Shown here: one piece after another, positions 24,733 through 33,272 of the stretch
Numbering within the stretch: the first letter of the stretch is position 1
Layout: every line of letters starts with the position of its first letter
Assembly (NCBI RefSeq): GCF_000020005.1
Contig: NC_010718.1
Span: forward strand, 749,001-813,000
DNA from: Natranaerobius thermophilus JW/NM-WN-LF
Lineage (GTDB): Bacteria > Bacillota > Natranaerobiia > Natranaerobiales > Natranaerobiaceae
Direction: 5' to 3'
Length of the DNA: 64,000 nucleotides
Position numbers and translations under genes: made by a program
Notes under the pieces: generated by a model
What the model was told of the DNA's origin: nothing
The model's input: the letters and a program-made list of their open reading frames with translations, nothing else
The model's database searches: none

Positions 24733-25533
24733 ATGAAAGAAACAACTTTATCACTGTTAATAAATCCATCCACTGGTAATGAACTCAAAAAGGAAGGACA
24801 AAAATTAATAGATACTAAAACAGGAGAACAATTTACTATTAGCGATGCAATACCTATTATGCTCAAAGATGATCAAGTGATAGGTCAAAACCATAAATAC
24901 CAGAAAATATATGATTGGCTCAGTTACTTCTATGACACACTTACATTAATATACGCCAAGGTGTATGGTAGTGCCTATGATGTGGCGGCAGAATTAGCTC
25001 AAATTATTGAAATAGAAGAAAATGATCTGGTGTTAGAAACTTCTGTGGGTACAGGGAACCAAGTTAAAAATTTATTAGATCATGGTAAAACAGGACAATT
25101 TGTAGGGTTAGATATTTCTTATGGGATGTTAAAAAGATGTCAAAGTAAAACTCAATTATCATCCAACTTAGATCTTGTTCAAGGAAACGCTGAAATGTTG
25201 CCTTTTAAAGACGAATCTTTTGATGTTGTTTATCATTTTGGTGGAATCAATTTTTTCAATAATAGAAAAAAAGCTATTCTTGAAATGATCAGAGTAGCTA
25301 AACCTGGAGCTAAGATATATATTGGAGATGAAACAGAAGATGTGGTTAAGAAACAGCCGTCATTTTTAGATAGATTTTTTGAAACGCCTGGTCCTAAAAA
25401 CGGTTCTGATATATATACACCACCTGTGGATTTGATACCAGATGATATGGAAAATGTTACGGAACGCAAATTATGGAATAATAGAATTTATCATATTTCT
25501 TTTCAAAAACCTAATGTAACCTCTCATGACTAA
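24733..25533 (+). CDS. SAM-dependent methyltransferase with N-terminal Trm112-like segment
   Basis: A 266-residue protein. Residues 5-45 resemble a short Trm112-like segment (LLINPSTGNELKKEGQ, then FTISDAIPIML) but without the zinc-binding cysteines. Residues 85-215 are a class I methyltransferase fold: DLVLETSVGTGNQ (motif I), VGLDIS (acidic loop), LPFKDESFDVVYHFGG (post-I to II), EMIRVAKPGAKIYIGDE. It looks like UbiE/arsenite- or phospholipid-type methyltransferases; the substrate is unknown. The ATG follows GGGGGAGAC. Monocistronic. Confidence 0.88.
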   Translation: MKETTLSLLINPSTGNELKKEGQKLIDTKTGEQFTISDAIPIMLKDDQVIGQNHKYQKIYDWLSYFYDTLTLIYAKVYGSAYDVAAELAQIIEIEENDLVLETSVGTGNQVKNLLDHGKTGQFVGLDISYGMLKRCQSKTQLSSNLDLVQGNAEMLPFKDESFDVVYHFGGINFFNNRKKAILEMIRVAKPGAKIYIGDETEDVVKKQPSFLDRFFETPGPKNGSDIYTPPVDLIPDDMENVTERKLWNNRIYHISFQKPNVTSHD

Positions 25534-25577
25534 AGTCACGAGAATGCGTGGCGATTGGTTCAATAATTTAAACCTCG

Positions 25578-25787
25578 TTATTCATCAAATATAAACACCT
25601 CTTCAATAGTACTGTTTAATGCCCTGGATATTTTATACGCCAAGATTAAAGACAAGTTATACTTATTGTTTTCTATGTGCCCAATGGTTTCCCGTCTGAC
25701 ATTGACTTTCTTAGCTAGTTCTTCCTGAGTCAAATCATAACGGGCACGAAGTTCTTTAATTCGCGATTTAAATGTGATGTTTTCCAT
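25578..25787 (-). CDS. XRE-family regulator paired with DUF3796 protein
   Basis: A 69-residue helix-turn-helix protein (DLTQEELAKKVNVRRETIGHIENNKYNLSLILAYKIS). It is translationally coupled to the preceding membrane-protein gene: the stop of that gene and this ATG overlap by one base (TAATG). Such small XRE proteins are regularly found beside DUF3796-like membrane proteins in Firmicutes and archaea. Confidence 0.93.
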   Translation of the reverse strand: MENITFKSRIKELRARYDLTQEELAKKVNVRRETIGHIENNKYNLSLILAYKISRALNSTIEEVFIFDE

Positions 25788-26098
25788 TAGGTATCACCAC
25801 GTTTTTCGTAGTAGTTGAAAGAAAAGATAAATACTAATAGCTGAATAACAAATATGATAGCAATCATTAGAGCAGCAAATTCAATAGTTTCTGTTACCCC
25901 AATTATGACAATTGAGAGGACAAGAGCTACATTGCTTACAATGAAGGCATTAAATCCAGCCCGGGCAATGTTCTTTCTCAATAGCTCATCATCTGTTTGA
26001 GAAGAAATTCCGAAAAATCCGAAAAAACCAAAAAATCCATAGAAACCGTAATTACCCGTGAACATCCCAATTAAACCCAACAGACCTAAAAATCCCAT
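25787..26098 (-). CDS. DUF3796-like small membrane protein
   Basis: A 103-residue protein with a Gly/Phe-rich start (GFYGFFGFFGFFG, about residues 18-30) and two membrane helices (about 52-70 and 74-96). This pattern and the following XRE gene match the DUF3796 pair. The partner regulator suggests it may modulate or be controlled by it; no biochemical role is known to me. The ORF stop overlaps the XRE start. Confidence 0.82.
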   Translation of the reverse strand: MGFLGLLGLIGMFTGNYGFYGFFGFFGFFGISSQTDDELLRKNIARAGFNAFIVSNVALVLSIVIIGVTETIEFAALMIAIIFVIQLLVFIFSFNYYEKRGDT

Positions 26099-26138
26099 GT
26101 ATTTCAGTTTATTCGTTTTTATTTTAAATACCCCCCGT

Positions 26139-26753
26139 TTAGTTATTTAAAACTAACAAAATGTTAAAAATAATTAACGTGTTGTTACAATTATATAACA
26201 TTAACTTCATAATAGCAAGACAAATATTGTGGCAACTGGACAATGATTCACATAAAGAAAAAGAATCATCAAAGGTGGCGTACCTCACCTTTGATCTTTC
26301 TGATTTATTTCTAAATAAGACTAATAAGAATCCACCCAAAGCATAAACATGCAGTATATCGCCGTACCATACTAAAATTAAATGTAGTATTCCGAAACCA
26401 AGTAATGCTAACATTCTTCTTTTAAATAGTTTTCTGGAATCCAGCCCCTTTTCTTCAGCCCTGGAAATAAAAATATAAAATCCTAACCCAAATAAAAATG
26501 AAAAGATTGTATAAAACTTACCTTCTGCGAATAACTGAATGAAAACAGCTGAGAGACGATCAATAGCTGATCCTAAGTGAAGCGGGTTGGTTAAAGGGGT
26601 GACGCCCTGTAAATGTGCTGGCAGTGTAAAATTAAAGGCAACTACGTTTACTAATAAAACACCAAATAATGCAACCCCCCTGATTATGTCGATCTCGCTT
26701 ATTCTATTTTTTTCAGAAATTGGTGTATGTGCTGACATTGATATTTTGTTCAT
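26139..26753 (-). pseudogene. Truncated DUF418/YeiB-family membrane protein
   Basis: Residues 1-150 match the start of DUF418 proteins: ISEIDIIRGVALFGVLLVN, then FYTIFSFLFGLGFYIF, and WYGDILHVYALGGFLLVLFRNKS. The family is normally around 350-400 residues; here the similarity stops after about residue 152 (near 26300) and the last 50 residues are Cys/Ser/Asn-rich, unlike any membrane protein. The 3' half was apparently lost by deletion. It still has an intact promoter with the 20-bp box described at 26810 and a good ribosome site (AGGGAGG). Confidence 0.8.
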
Positions 26754-26785
26754 AAAAAATTACCTCCCTAAGCTTTGTTAAGTCA

Positions 26786-26829
26786 ATTATAATAAGAGGG
26801 GAGGTAATATGATTAGTGACCCGAGTCAT
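26786..26829 (-). promoter_or_regulatory. Promoter and 20-bp regulator box of the DUF418 gene
   Basis: Read leftward: box ATGACTCGGGTCACTAATCA (26829-26810), 18-base gap, -10 TATAAT (26791-26786). The box matches that at 28846-28865 at 18 of 20 bases with nearly the same distance to the -10. TGAC-N4-GTCA forms a palindromic core. Probable binding site of the adjacent response regulator, overlapping the -35. Confidence 0.8.
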
Positions 26830-26878
26830 ATGATCGGTCATATTTTATTATAGTAGATTTTCCATAATCGACATTGAG

Positions 26879-27577
26879 CTAAAACCCTAACTTTTGAAGA
26901 TAAAGCACTGCACTTGTTCTTTCCTTGACCCCCAGTTTGCTGTAAATATTGGTGATATAATTTTTGACTGTCCCCTGGGTGATGAACAATTTTTCGGCGA
27001 TCTTCTTGTTTGAAAGACCTGCTACCATTAATTGGGCAATTTCTATTTCCCGTTGGGTCAGTTCCTCGTATAGATTAATCTCTTTCTGACTTTCCTTACG
27101 ATCTTGACTTTTTAACGGCTCATCTTTATGGTCATCAGTTGGTTGTTGCTTCCTATTATCTATTTTCCCAATGAGTTTGGCTGCAATAGAAGTGGGTATT
27201 AATAACTTATCATTATAAGCATCTCGTATAGAACTGATAAGCTTATCTCCGTCTATATCTTTTAATAAATAACCACTTGCACCATAGGAAAGGGCATCAA
27301 CGATATATTCATCATGATCAAAGGTTGTCAGGATAATTATTTTAATTTCTGGATACTTCTCTTTAAGTTTTTTAGTGCATTCAACACCATCCATTTTAGG
27401 CATCCTGATATCCATCAGTATAATATCGGGAAGTAGCTTTTCACTGATTTCTAGGGTTTCTTCACCATTACTAGAAACCGCCACAACCTCCATATCATCT
27501 TCTAGGTCTATAATTGTTTTTAAGCTATCGGCAAGAATAGTTTGGTCATCTGCTATCATCACTTTAATTTTACTCAT
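26879..27577 (-). CDS. NarL/LuxR-type response regulator
   Basis: A 232-residue two-component regulator. The receiver domain (1-120) has the acidic pair Asp10-Asp11, phosphorylation site Asp56 (IILMDIRMP), Thr in LTTFD and Lys in LLKD. A charged linker (about 140-168) leads to the LuxR helix-turn-helix (LTQREIEIAQLMVAGLSNKKIAEKLFITQGTVKNYITNIYSKLGV). It overlaps the kinase gene by four bases (ATGA). Likely targets are the two boxes at 26810 and 28846. Confidence 0.95.
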   Translation of the reverse strand: MSKIKVMIADDQTILADSLKTIIDLEDDMEVVAVSSNGEETLEISEKLLPDIILMDIRMPKMDGVECTKKLKEKYPEIKIIILTTFDHDEYIVDALSYGASGYLLKDIDGDKLISSIRDAYNDKLLIPTSIAAKLIGKIDNRKQQPTDDHKDEPLKSQDRKESQKEINLYEELTQREIEIAQLMVAGLSNKKIAEKLFITQGTVKNYITNIYSKLGVKERTSAVLYLQKLGF

Positions 27578-28764
27578 AATTCCTCACCTTCTTCTACCGG
27601 GATTTCAATAGACAGTATAAAACCACCATCTTGTTTGGAATTCGCTGTAAGGCTGCCTCCTAATTCTTCTACTCTGTCTTTCATAAAATTGAGGCCAAAG
27701 CCCATATCTTTATCTTCACTTCCCGTACCGTTATCTTCTAGGTCAAAATAAATATATTCCTGATCTTCTATTAGATTGAATTTGAAATATGTGCTGTTCC
27801 CGTGTTTAATCCCATTTGTTAACCCTTCCTGTAGTGCCCTCAAAATTACCTTTTGTTTAGTTTGACTGATTTGATCTTCTGAGACAGAAATATGGCAATC
27901 AATCTCTATGTCTGTTTGTTGCTCGGTCTCATGGATAAGATTATTAACTGCACTATTAAAATCAATGATTTCATTATGATCTTTAATATCTTTTATGGAA
28001 TTTTTAATATTATTCAATCCTTTTCTCACTTGATCCTGGGCTAGTGACAGCTTTTCCTTAGCTAATTCCGGATCTTTATCTATTAAGCGCTTTGCGGCTT
28101 CAGTTCCAACTAGTACCGTTGTCAGGGTGTGACCGACGGTGTCATGGATATCATGGGCAATTCTATTTCTTTCTTTGATAACTGCCATATTTTCTAACTG
28201 TTTTTGGCTTTCTTCCAGTTTCTTATTTTTATACTCTAATTCTTTCAAGGTTTCATTAATAAAATTCCTTTGATTAACTTGATGTTTGACTAAATAAGTA
28301 ATTAAAAAAACAAAAATATATCCAATACCATTTAATAAACCGATTACTAAAATGTCATTTAAAGTCATTTCAGGCCAGAGGGCTATCCAAGCATTTATCA
28401 TAAAAGCCAAAAAAATTAGCAAAGTAAGGCTTAAAGCAAACTTTATAGAAAAATACAACACAGCATCAGCTATCAGGATGAAATAATATATTTGTGAAGC
28501 ACCTGACTGGTCAAAATACATAATTATCGTAACAATCATAATTTCAAAAATGATTAAGGGGACTTCATATCTATGAATAACCTGAATTTTGTCAGATACG
28601 GTATAGCTTCGTGCCAGAAATGAACTCGCTAACAAAAATGATAGTATCAAAATTTCTATTTGATGTTCTGGGCTTTGAGTAATAGTACCTAAAAAAGCAA
28701 ATAGGAAACCTATCAAAGTTAAAATATCAGAAATATTTTTAGTTCTCTGATCCAAATTCACCAC
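27574..28764 (-). CDS. Sensor histidine kinase (HisKA_3 type)
   Basis: A 396-residue membrane kinase partner of the response regulator. Residues 10-165 contain five to six membrane helices with short loops, so it lacks a large extracellular sensor and probably senses within the membrane, as LiaS/DesK-like kinases do. A coiled coil (170-195) is followed by the phospho-acceptor motif ERNRIAHDIHDTVGH and an HATPase domain with N box (ALQEGLTNGIKHG), DNGTG and GFGLNFMKDRV. The gene is followed at ATGA overlap by the regulator. Confidence 0.94.
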   Translation of the reverse strand: MVNLDQRTKNISDILTLIGFLFAFLGTITQSPEHQIEILILSFLLASSFLARSYTVSDKIQVIHRYEVPLIIFEIMIVTIIMYFDQSGASQIYYFILIADAVLYFSIKFALSLTLLIFLAFMINAWIALWPEMTLNDILVIGLLNGIGYIFVFLITYLVKHQVNQRNFINETLKELEYKNKKLEESQKQLENMAVIKERNRIAHDIHDTVGHTLTTVLVGTEAAKRLIDKDPELAKEKLSLAQDQVRKGLNNIKNSIKDIKDHNEIIDFNSAVNNLIHETEQQTDIEIDCHISVSEDQISQTKQKVILRALQEGLTNGIKHGNSTYFKFNLIEDQEYIYFDLEDNGTGSEDKDMGFGLNFMKDRVEELGGSLTANSKQDGGFILSIEIPVEEGEEL

Positions 28765-28845
28765 TCCTCTAATAGTTAATTCGCCTAGTATTAATTGATA
28801 TCCTTTTTTAGAATGTAAAGTTATACCTTATAGTAAAAAATAATA

Positions 28846-28888
28846 ATGACTAGAGTCACTAATCAAAAAGTAATTTATATATTATAAT
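28846..28888 (+). promoter_or_regulatory. Promoter and 20-bp regulator box of the LiaF-like gene
   Basis: Box ATGACTAGAGTCACTAATCA (28846-28865), 17-base gap, -10 TATAAT (28883-28888). No good -35 hexamer is present; the box occupies its place, as expected for activation by a LuxR-type regulator. Its partner is at 26810-26829. Confidence 0.82.
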
Positions 28889-28926
28889 ATAGCTACAGTT
28901 CAACTATAAAACGAGGTGGTTATATA

Positions 28927-29430
28927 ATGAATAGAACAGTAATTGGCATTATGTTAGTGGTTCTAGGAATTTTATTTTTATTAGGGAATCTAGGTATTCT
29001 GTCTGGGGCTTTGGTATTGTTATTAGTTGGTGGAGGGTTTTTGTTTTTCTATTATCATTCGGGTAAGAAAGCCTCTCATCGTAACATAGGATTATTGATC
29101 CCAGGCGCGATTTTGATTATGGTTGGTATTTATGACTTTTTAATAGAAACTCTCCGTATGCAGTATGTTGAAGGGTATTTGTTTTTTATATTCTTAAGTG
29201 TTGCCTTTGCAGGGATATATCTTATCCATACAAGAAATTTAAAGGAGTTATCTAGAGGGAAGAGAATATGGCCTCTTTATCCGGCCCTGGGCTTATTTAT
29301 GTTTGGAATATTAATTGTATCAGAAAGACAGTTAGAATCAGAAATTGTCAGTGTGATTTTTAGTAATCTATTCCCCATTGCATTAATTATTACCGGAATT
29401 ATTATTGTGATTAGGGCTGTGAATAAATAA
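28927..29430 (+). CDS. LiaF/LiaI-like membrane protein
   Basis: A 167-residue protein with about six hydrophobic segments (residues 4-22, 25-42, 53-72, 80-97, 115-132, 143-163) separated by short charged loops. The opening VIGIMLVVLGILFLLGNLGIL is characteristic of LiaI/LiaF-type transmembrane domains, which are linked to cell-envelope stress systems. It is divergent from the two-component genes and carries the shared regulator box, so it is probably a target and perhaps a feedback partner of that kinase. The ATG has GAGGTGG upstream. Confidence 0.83.
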   Translation: MNRTVIGIMLVVLGILFLLGNLGILSGALVLLLVGGGFLFFYYHSGKKASHRNIGLLIPGAILIMVGIYDFLIETLRMQYVEGYLFFIFLSVAFAGIYLIHTRNLKELSRGKRIWPLYPALGLFMFGILIVSERQLESEIVSVIFSNLFPIALIITGIIIVIRAVNK

Positions 29431-29522
29431 TTTAAATCAAGGCTCTTTTATACTCCGTTGTTGATAGTTGAACTCTTCGATTGAACGAATTTTGTGTAAG
29501 GCTGATATTACATCTTAACGAT

Positions 29523-29616
29523 CCAACAGTAGAATTAAAGTCAAATAACAGGATGTTATTTGCTGATCATGCTCTAGGATGAGCAACTGATCAGGAAGCT
29601 TTAATTCTACTATTGG
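29523..29616. other. Three-way-junction structured element
   Basis: An outer 18-bp stem (29523-29540 with 29599-29616, one mismatch) encloses two hairpins: CAAATAAC/GTTATTTG (29542-29549/29555-29562) and CTGATCA-TGCTC / GAGCA-AC-TGATCAG (29563-29574/29581-29594, 2-base bulge). Nearly every base is paired. No ORF. It could be a structured RNA, a folded DNA end, or a miniature mobile element; TTTT follows soon after the outer stem. Confidence 0.72.
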
Positions 29617-29637
29617 GGAGTTTTAGATGTCTGTGTA

Positions 29638-29709
29638 ATGTCACCTTTTAAGTCATAGTGACATTTTCACAGAACATTCTTAGGGTGACAATATCACAGA
29701 ACAATTACA
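29638..29709 (+). repeat. Solo right end of the ISNCY element
   Basis: The segment matches 17188-17259 of the intact IS at almost every base, including both GTGACA-type binding motifs and the AGAACA terminus plus ATTACAA flank. The transposase is absent. It is a truncated remnant or a mobilised end, and TTGACA of the next promoter follows 18 bases later. Confidence 0.85.
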
Positions 29710-29726
29710 AGTTAAAAATATATATG

Positions 29727-29776
29727 TTGACAAATTATAAAAAATACTATATATTAAACAAACCGACGGTCGGTTT
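29727..29776 (+). promoter_or_regulatory. Promoter and operator of the TetR gene
   Basis: TTGACA (29727-29732), 17-base spacer, TATATT (29750-29755). The palindrome AAACCGAC-G-GTCGGTTT (29760-29776) lies at the start of transcription. A related palindrome precedes the next gene at 30563. Confidence 0.87.
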
Positions 29777-29798
29777 TTAAAAGAGGAGGGATTATCTA

Positions 29799-30509
29799 AT
29801 GATTAGCTCAAATAATGAATTTAATAATAGTGATAACAGAAAACAAGAGTTTTTGATGACAGCTTTAGAACTGTTTTATGAAAAAGGTTACGAAAAAACT
29901 ACCATCAAGGATATAATTAACAAAATGGACGTGTCTAAAGGAGCTTTTTATCATTATTTTGAATCCAAAGAAGATGTGATTACATCACTGGCTAAAGAAT
30001 ACGCTGATAGAGCACTAAGTATTATTAAAAGGATCAATAGTAGAAATGATTTATCTGCAGTTAATAAGATCAATCGAATCTTCCAGTCAATTAATGAATA
30101 CAAGGGGAGTTCTGAAGAAAAAAGACACAAGTTAAAAGACGCATTTTATGGAGAAGAAAATCTGAAGCTAGAGAAAAAGATATTTAATTCATTTAAAGAA
30201 GAAACAATTGATCTATTTCAAGAGATAATTGAAGAAGGAATAGCAGAAGGGTCCATTGAAGAACCGGTTTGTTCCAGGGAGCTAGCTGAGTTTATGTTAT
30301 ACACTATTAAAAGTTTAAATTCTTCTATAGATGAACTGGTACACTATATGAATGATGAGGATAACGATTTTGGCTATGAAGAGTTTACTAAAAGACTTGA
30401 TAACAAGTTGAGATTTTACGAAGAAGCTTTTTCCAGGGTATTTAATCTACAAAATGATACTATTAAGTTACGGGAATCTTATCTTAATAGATTTGTCAAA
30501 GGAAGTTAA
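29799..30509 (+). CDS. TetR-family regulator
   Basis: A 236-residue repressor. The N-terminal helix-turn-helix is TALELFYEKGYEKTTIKDIINKMDVSKGAFYHYFESKEDV (quoted in parts: TTIKDIINKMDVSKGAFYHYF). The C-terminal ligand domain is acidic and not assignable to a ligand. It likely binds the ACCGAC-type palindromes before itself and before the dikinase at 30609, so the two genes form a small regulon. Ribosome site AGAGGAGGG is ideal. Confidence 0.93.
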   Translation: MISSNNEFNNSDNRKQEFLMTALELFYEKGYEKTTIKDIINKMDVSKGAFYHYFESKEDVITSLAKEYADRALSIIKRINSRNDLSAVNKINRIFQSINEYKGSSEEKRHKLKDAFYGEENLKLEKKIFNSFKEETIDLFQEIIEEGIAEGSIEEPVCSRELAEFMLYTIKSLNSSIDELVHYMNDEDNDFGYEEFTKRLDNKLRFYEEAFSRVFNLQNDTIKLRESYLNRFVKGS

Positions 30510-30562
30510 AAGTGTAGAGTATTATCGGTAAATCGGAAATAGGAAGCTTTTTAGCATTGCGA

Positions 30563-30581
30563 CATACCGTCAGTCGGTATG
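30563..30581 (+). promoter_or_regulatory. Second TetR operator
   Basis: CATACCG-TCAGT-CGGTATG is a perfect 7-5-7 palindrome. It shares the ACCG...CGGT core and the inner GTCGGT with the operator at 29760-29776. It lies 28 bases before the dikinase start codon. Confidence 0.82.
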
Positions 30582-30608
30582 CCGACAATCAAAAGGAGGA
30601 AATCTCCC

Positions 30609-33272
30609 ATGAACAATTATAAATTTATAAAATTGTTGGAGAATATCACAAAAGATGATCAATCACTAGTTGGAGGAAAGGGAGCTAATTTGGGTGAGAT
30701 GATAAATGCCGGGCTTCCTGTACCAGGCGGTTTTGTATTACTAACAACTGCTTATAAAAGATTTGTTCAGACCAATGGGTTACAAGAAAAAATTGATACC
30801 TTGATAAAGGGAATTGAAACCAGGGATGATAATTTAGCCGAGTTAACACAAATCTCAGAGGAAATCCAGAATTTATTTGAACAAGGTGATATACCTGAGG
30901 ATATCCTGGAGGAAATAGAAAGTTCATATCAACAAATAGGAGAGCCAGAAGTGGCCGTTCGGTCATCTGCTACTTCTGAGGACCTGCCGGGAACATCTTT
31001 TGCAGGTCAATATGAAACCTATTTGAATGTTTTGGGTAAAGAAGAACTCTGCAAATATATAAAAAAATGTTGGGCATCATTATGGAACCTAAGGGCGCTA
31101 AGCTATCGAATTAAACAAAAAACAAATATTACCGACTTAGCCCATGGTGTCGTTGTACAAAAACTAATTTATGCCGATAAATCAGGGATTTTATTTACAG
31201 CAAACCCAGTTAATGGACGTAGAGATCAAATGCTTCTTAACTCTTCCTGGGGTTTAGGAGAGGCAATAGTAGGAGGGGAGGTGACACCGGATCAGTGGAT
31301 TTTAGATAAGAATAACAATGAAATCGTTACAGAACAGATAGCAAAGAAAGAAATAATGACAATTAGACAAAATCAAGGTATTGATCATGTTAAAGTACCA
31401 GATGAACAGCAAACTCAGGTTACACTAGATAATGAAGAAGTATTACAGTTATTGCAATTGGGAAGTCAGGTAGAAAATTACTATGGATTTCCTCAAGATA
31501 TTGAGTGGGCATATTCAGATGACAAGTTTTATTTAGTACAAACACGGCCTATAACATCACTTTTCCCCATGCCTGAACCTTTAGATGAAGGGGATGATCT
31601 CCGGATATATTTAAATATGAGTTTATATTCTCAAGCTCTACACGAACCTTTTACACCTATGGGTGAGGCTTTCTTTACAGGCATGTTTAAAAGCTTTGCT
31701 AAACGAATAAATAGGGATTATCAAAAGAAACCTGTAAAGTGGTGCAAAACGGCCGGGGGTAGGCTATTTATAGATTTAACTGAGCTATTAAGATACGAAA
31801 GGGTCCGGGAAAAGTTTAAAAATAATCCGGCTGATAAGGATCCTATAACAACTGAAGCTTTATTGCAGGTTGTAGAAAGAAATAAAGATGAACTGATCAA
31901 GAACAAAAAATCACCCATAAGTGTGGCATTTAAAATGATTTCAAAAATGAACCCCTGGGTAATTAAATTTTTGTTAACTTCCATTCATAAAGTTATGTAC
32001 GGAGTAGTTTCTCCTGATAAAGCTGTTACAAAAGCTTTTGAGTACGGGCAAAGTCAAATAGCAAATATTGAACAGTCCAGAAATCAGTTAACAGAGATTG
32101 AAGATAAACTAAGGTATATAGAGGAAGTTGCTACTCGAGACATTTTTGTTGGCTTGTTTGAAGTAGTTTTTTATGTATCAGCTTCAACGAACTATATTAA
32201 AAAAGCTAAAGCCATATTAAAAAAATACAATGAGGACACATCACAACTAGACAAAGTAGAGCAATCTGTTCCCAATAATGTTACTACTGAAATGGGTATG
32301 GAATTATTAAATATTGCAAAAGAATTAGGTGAAAATGGTGAACAACCAGATGCTGATCATCCACAGATCCGAGAGTTTTTAAATAAGTACGGTCATAGAT
32401 CTTCAAACGAAGTTGATATAGGTATCCCCAGATGGTATGAAAAGCCTCAGTATGTTGTAGATCTAGTGCAAGCTTATATGGACAATAAAAGCTATGATGA
32501 TGGGATATCCAAATTTTATCAGGGTATGGAAGAGGCCCAACAAGTAATTGGAAATATAACAAATAGATTAAGAGAACAAGGTGGTCATAAGGATGCAAAA
32601 AAAGTTAAAAAACTATTAGAAAACTACCGAAAAATGTTTGGTGTTAGGGAACTACCAAAATTTTATTTAACAAAAGCTTTCAGCATCTTAAGAGAAATGT
32701 TAAAAGATATCGGTACAGAACTGCAACAACAAGGGAAATTAGACGACAAACTGGACATTTTCTTTGTTAATTTCCATGATCTCAAATCTATGGAAAATTT
32801 AAAGGAAATTGTAACAGAAAACAAGGAAAAATATTTCAGAGAAATGCAAAGGCCTTCTGTCCCTAGGATTATGACAAATACAGGTGAATCTATTTATTCA
32901 GCAGCAGTAGACAATGAAAGTGAAGGTGTATATAGTGGAGTGCCTGTGTCTCCCGGGGTTATTGAAGGAGTTGTCAGAGTAATAAATCACCCAGAAGAAG
33001 GAAGCAAATTGAAGAAAGGTGAAATTTTAGTAACAAAAGGTACCAATCCAGCTTGGACACCATTATTTCTTAAAATTAGTGGCTTAATTATGGAAACAGG
33101 TGGACCTATTTCCCATGGCTCTGTTGTAGCAAGAGAGTACGGTTTACCAGCAGTAGCCGGTGTTAGTGCTGCTACAGATAGATTGGTAGATGGACAAAAA
33201 GTAAGACTAAATGGAGAAACTGGGAATGTAGAAATATTAGAGGATCCCGAATCACATGCTAGTGATAAATAA
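30609..33272 (+). CDS. PEP-synthase-like dikinase of rifampin-phosphotransferase architecture
   Basis: About 887 residues. The N-terminal ATP-grasp domain (about 5-315) has LVGGKGANLGEMINAGLPVPGGFV and AVRSSATSEDLPGTSFAGQYETYLNV. A middle domain (about 320-770) has no PEP-synthase counterpart. The mobile phosphohistidine domain is at the very end (about 785-880), with GTNPAWTPLFLKISGLIMETGG and the catalytic His in GGPISHGSVVARE. PEP synthase instead has a further C-terminal PEP-binding barrel, which is missing. This order is that of rifampin phosphotransferase and Bacillus YvkC-type proteins. The true acceptor (drug or other) is unknown. ATG 30609 has AAAGGAGG upstream; ATG 30579 does not. 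Controlled by TetR. Confidence 0.88.
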   Translation: MNNYKFIKLLENITKDDQSLVGGKGANLGEMINAGLPVPGGFVLLTTAYKRFVQTNGLQEKIDTLIKGIETRDDNLAELTQISEEIQNLFEQGDIPEDILEEIESSYQQIGEPEVAVRSSATSEDLPGTSFAGQYETYLNVLGKEELCKYIKKCWASLWNLRALSYRIKQKTNITDLAHGVVVQKLIYADKSGILFTANPVNGRRDQMLLNSSWGLGEAIVGGEVTPDQWILDKNNNEIVTEQIAKKEIMTIRQNQGIDHVKVPDEQQTQVTLDNEEVLQLLQLGSQVENYYGFPQDIEWAYSDDKFYLVQTRPITSLFPMPEPLDEGDDLRIYLNMSLYSQALHEPFTPMGEAFFTGMFKSFAKRINRDYQKKPVKWCKTAGGRLFIDLTELLRYERVREKFKNNPADKDPITTEALLQVVERNKDELIKNKKSPISVAFKMISKMNPWVIKFLLTSIHKVMYGVVSPDKAVTKAFEYGQSQIANIEQSRNQLTEIEDKLRYIEEVATRDIFVGLFEVVFYVSASTNYIKKAKAILKKYNEDTSQLDKVEQSVPNNVTTEMGMELLNIAKELGENGEQPDADHPQIREFLNKYGHRSSNEVDIGIPRWYEKPQYVVDLVQAYMDNKSYDDGISKFYQGMEEAQQVIGNITNRLREQGGHKDAKKVKKLLENYRKMFGVRELPKFYLTKAFSILREMLKDIGTELQQQGKLDDKLDIFFVNFHDLKSMENLKEIVTENKEKYFREMQRPSVPRIMTNTGESIYSAAVDNESEGVYSGVPVSPGVIEGVVRVINHPEEGSKLKKGEILVTKGTNPAWTPLFLKISGLIMETGGPISHGSVVAREYGLPAVAGVSAATDRLVDGQKVRLNGETGNVEILEDPESHASDK

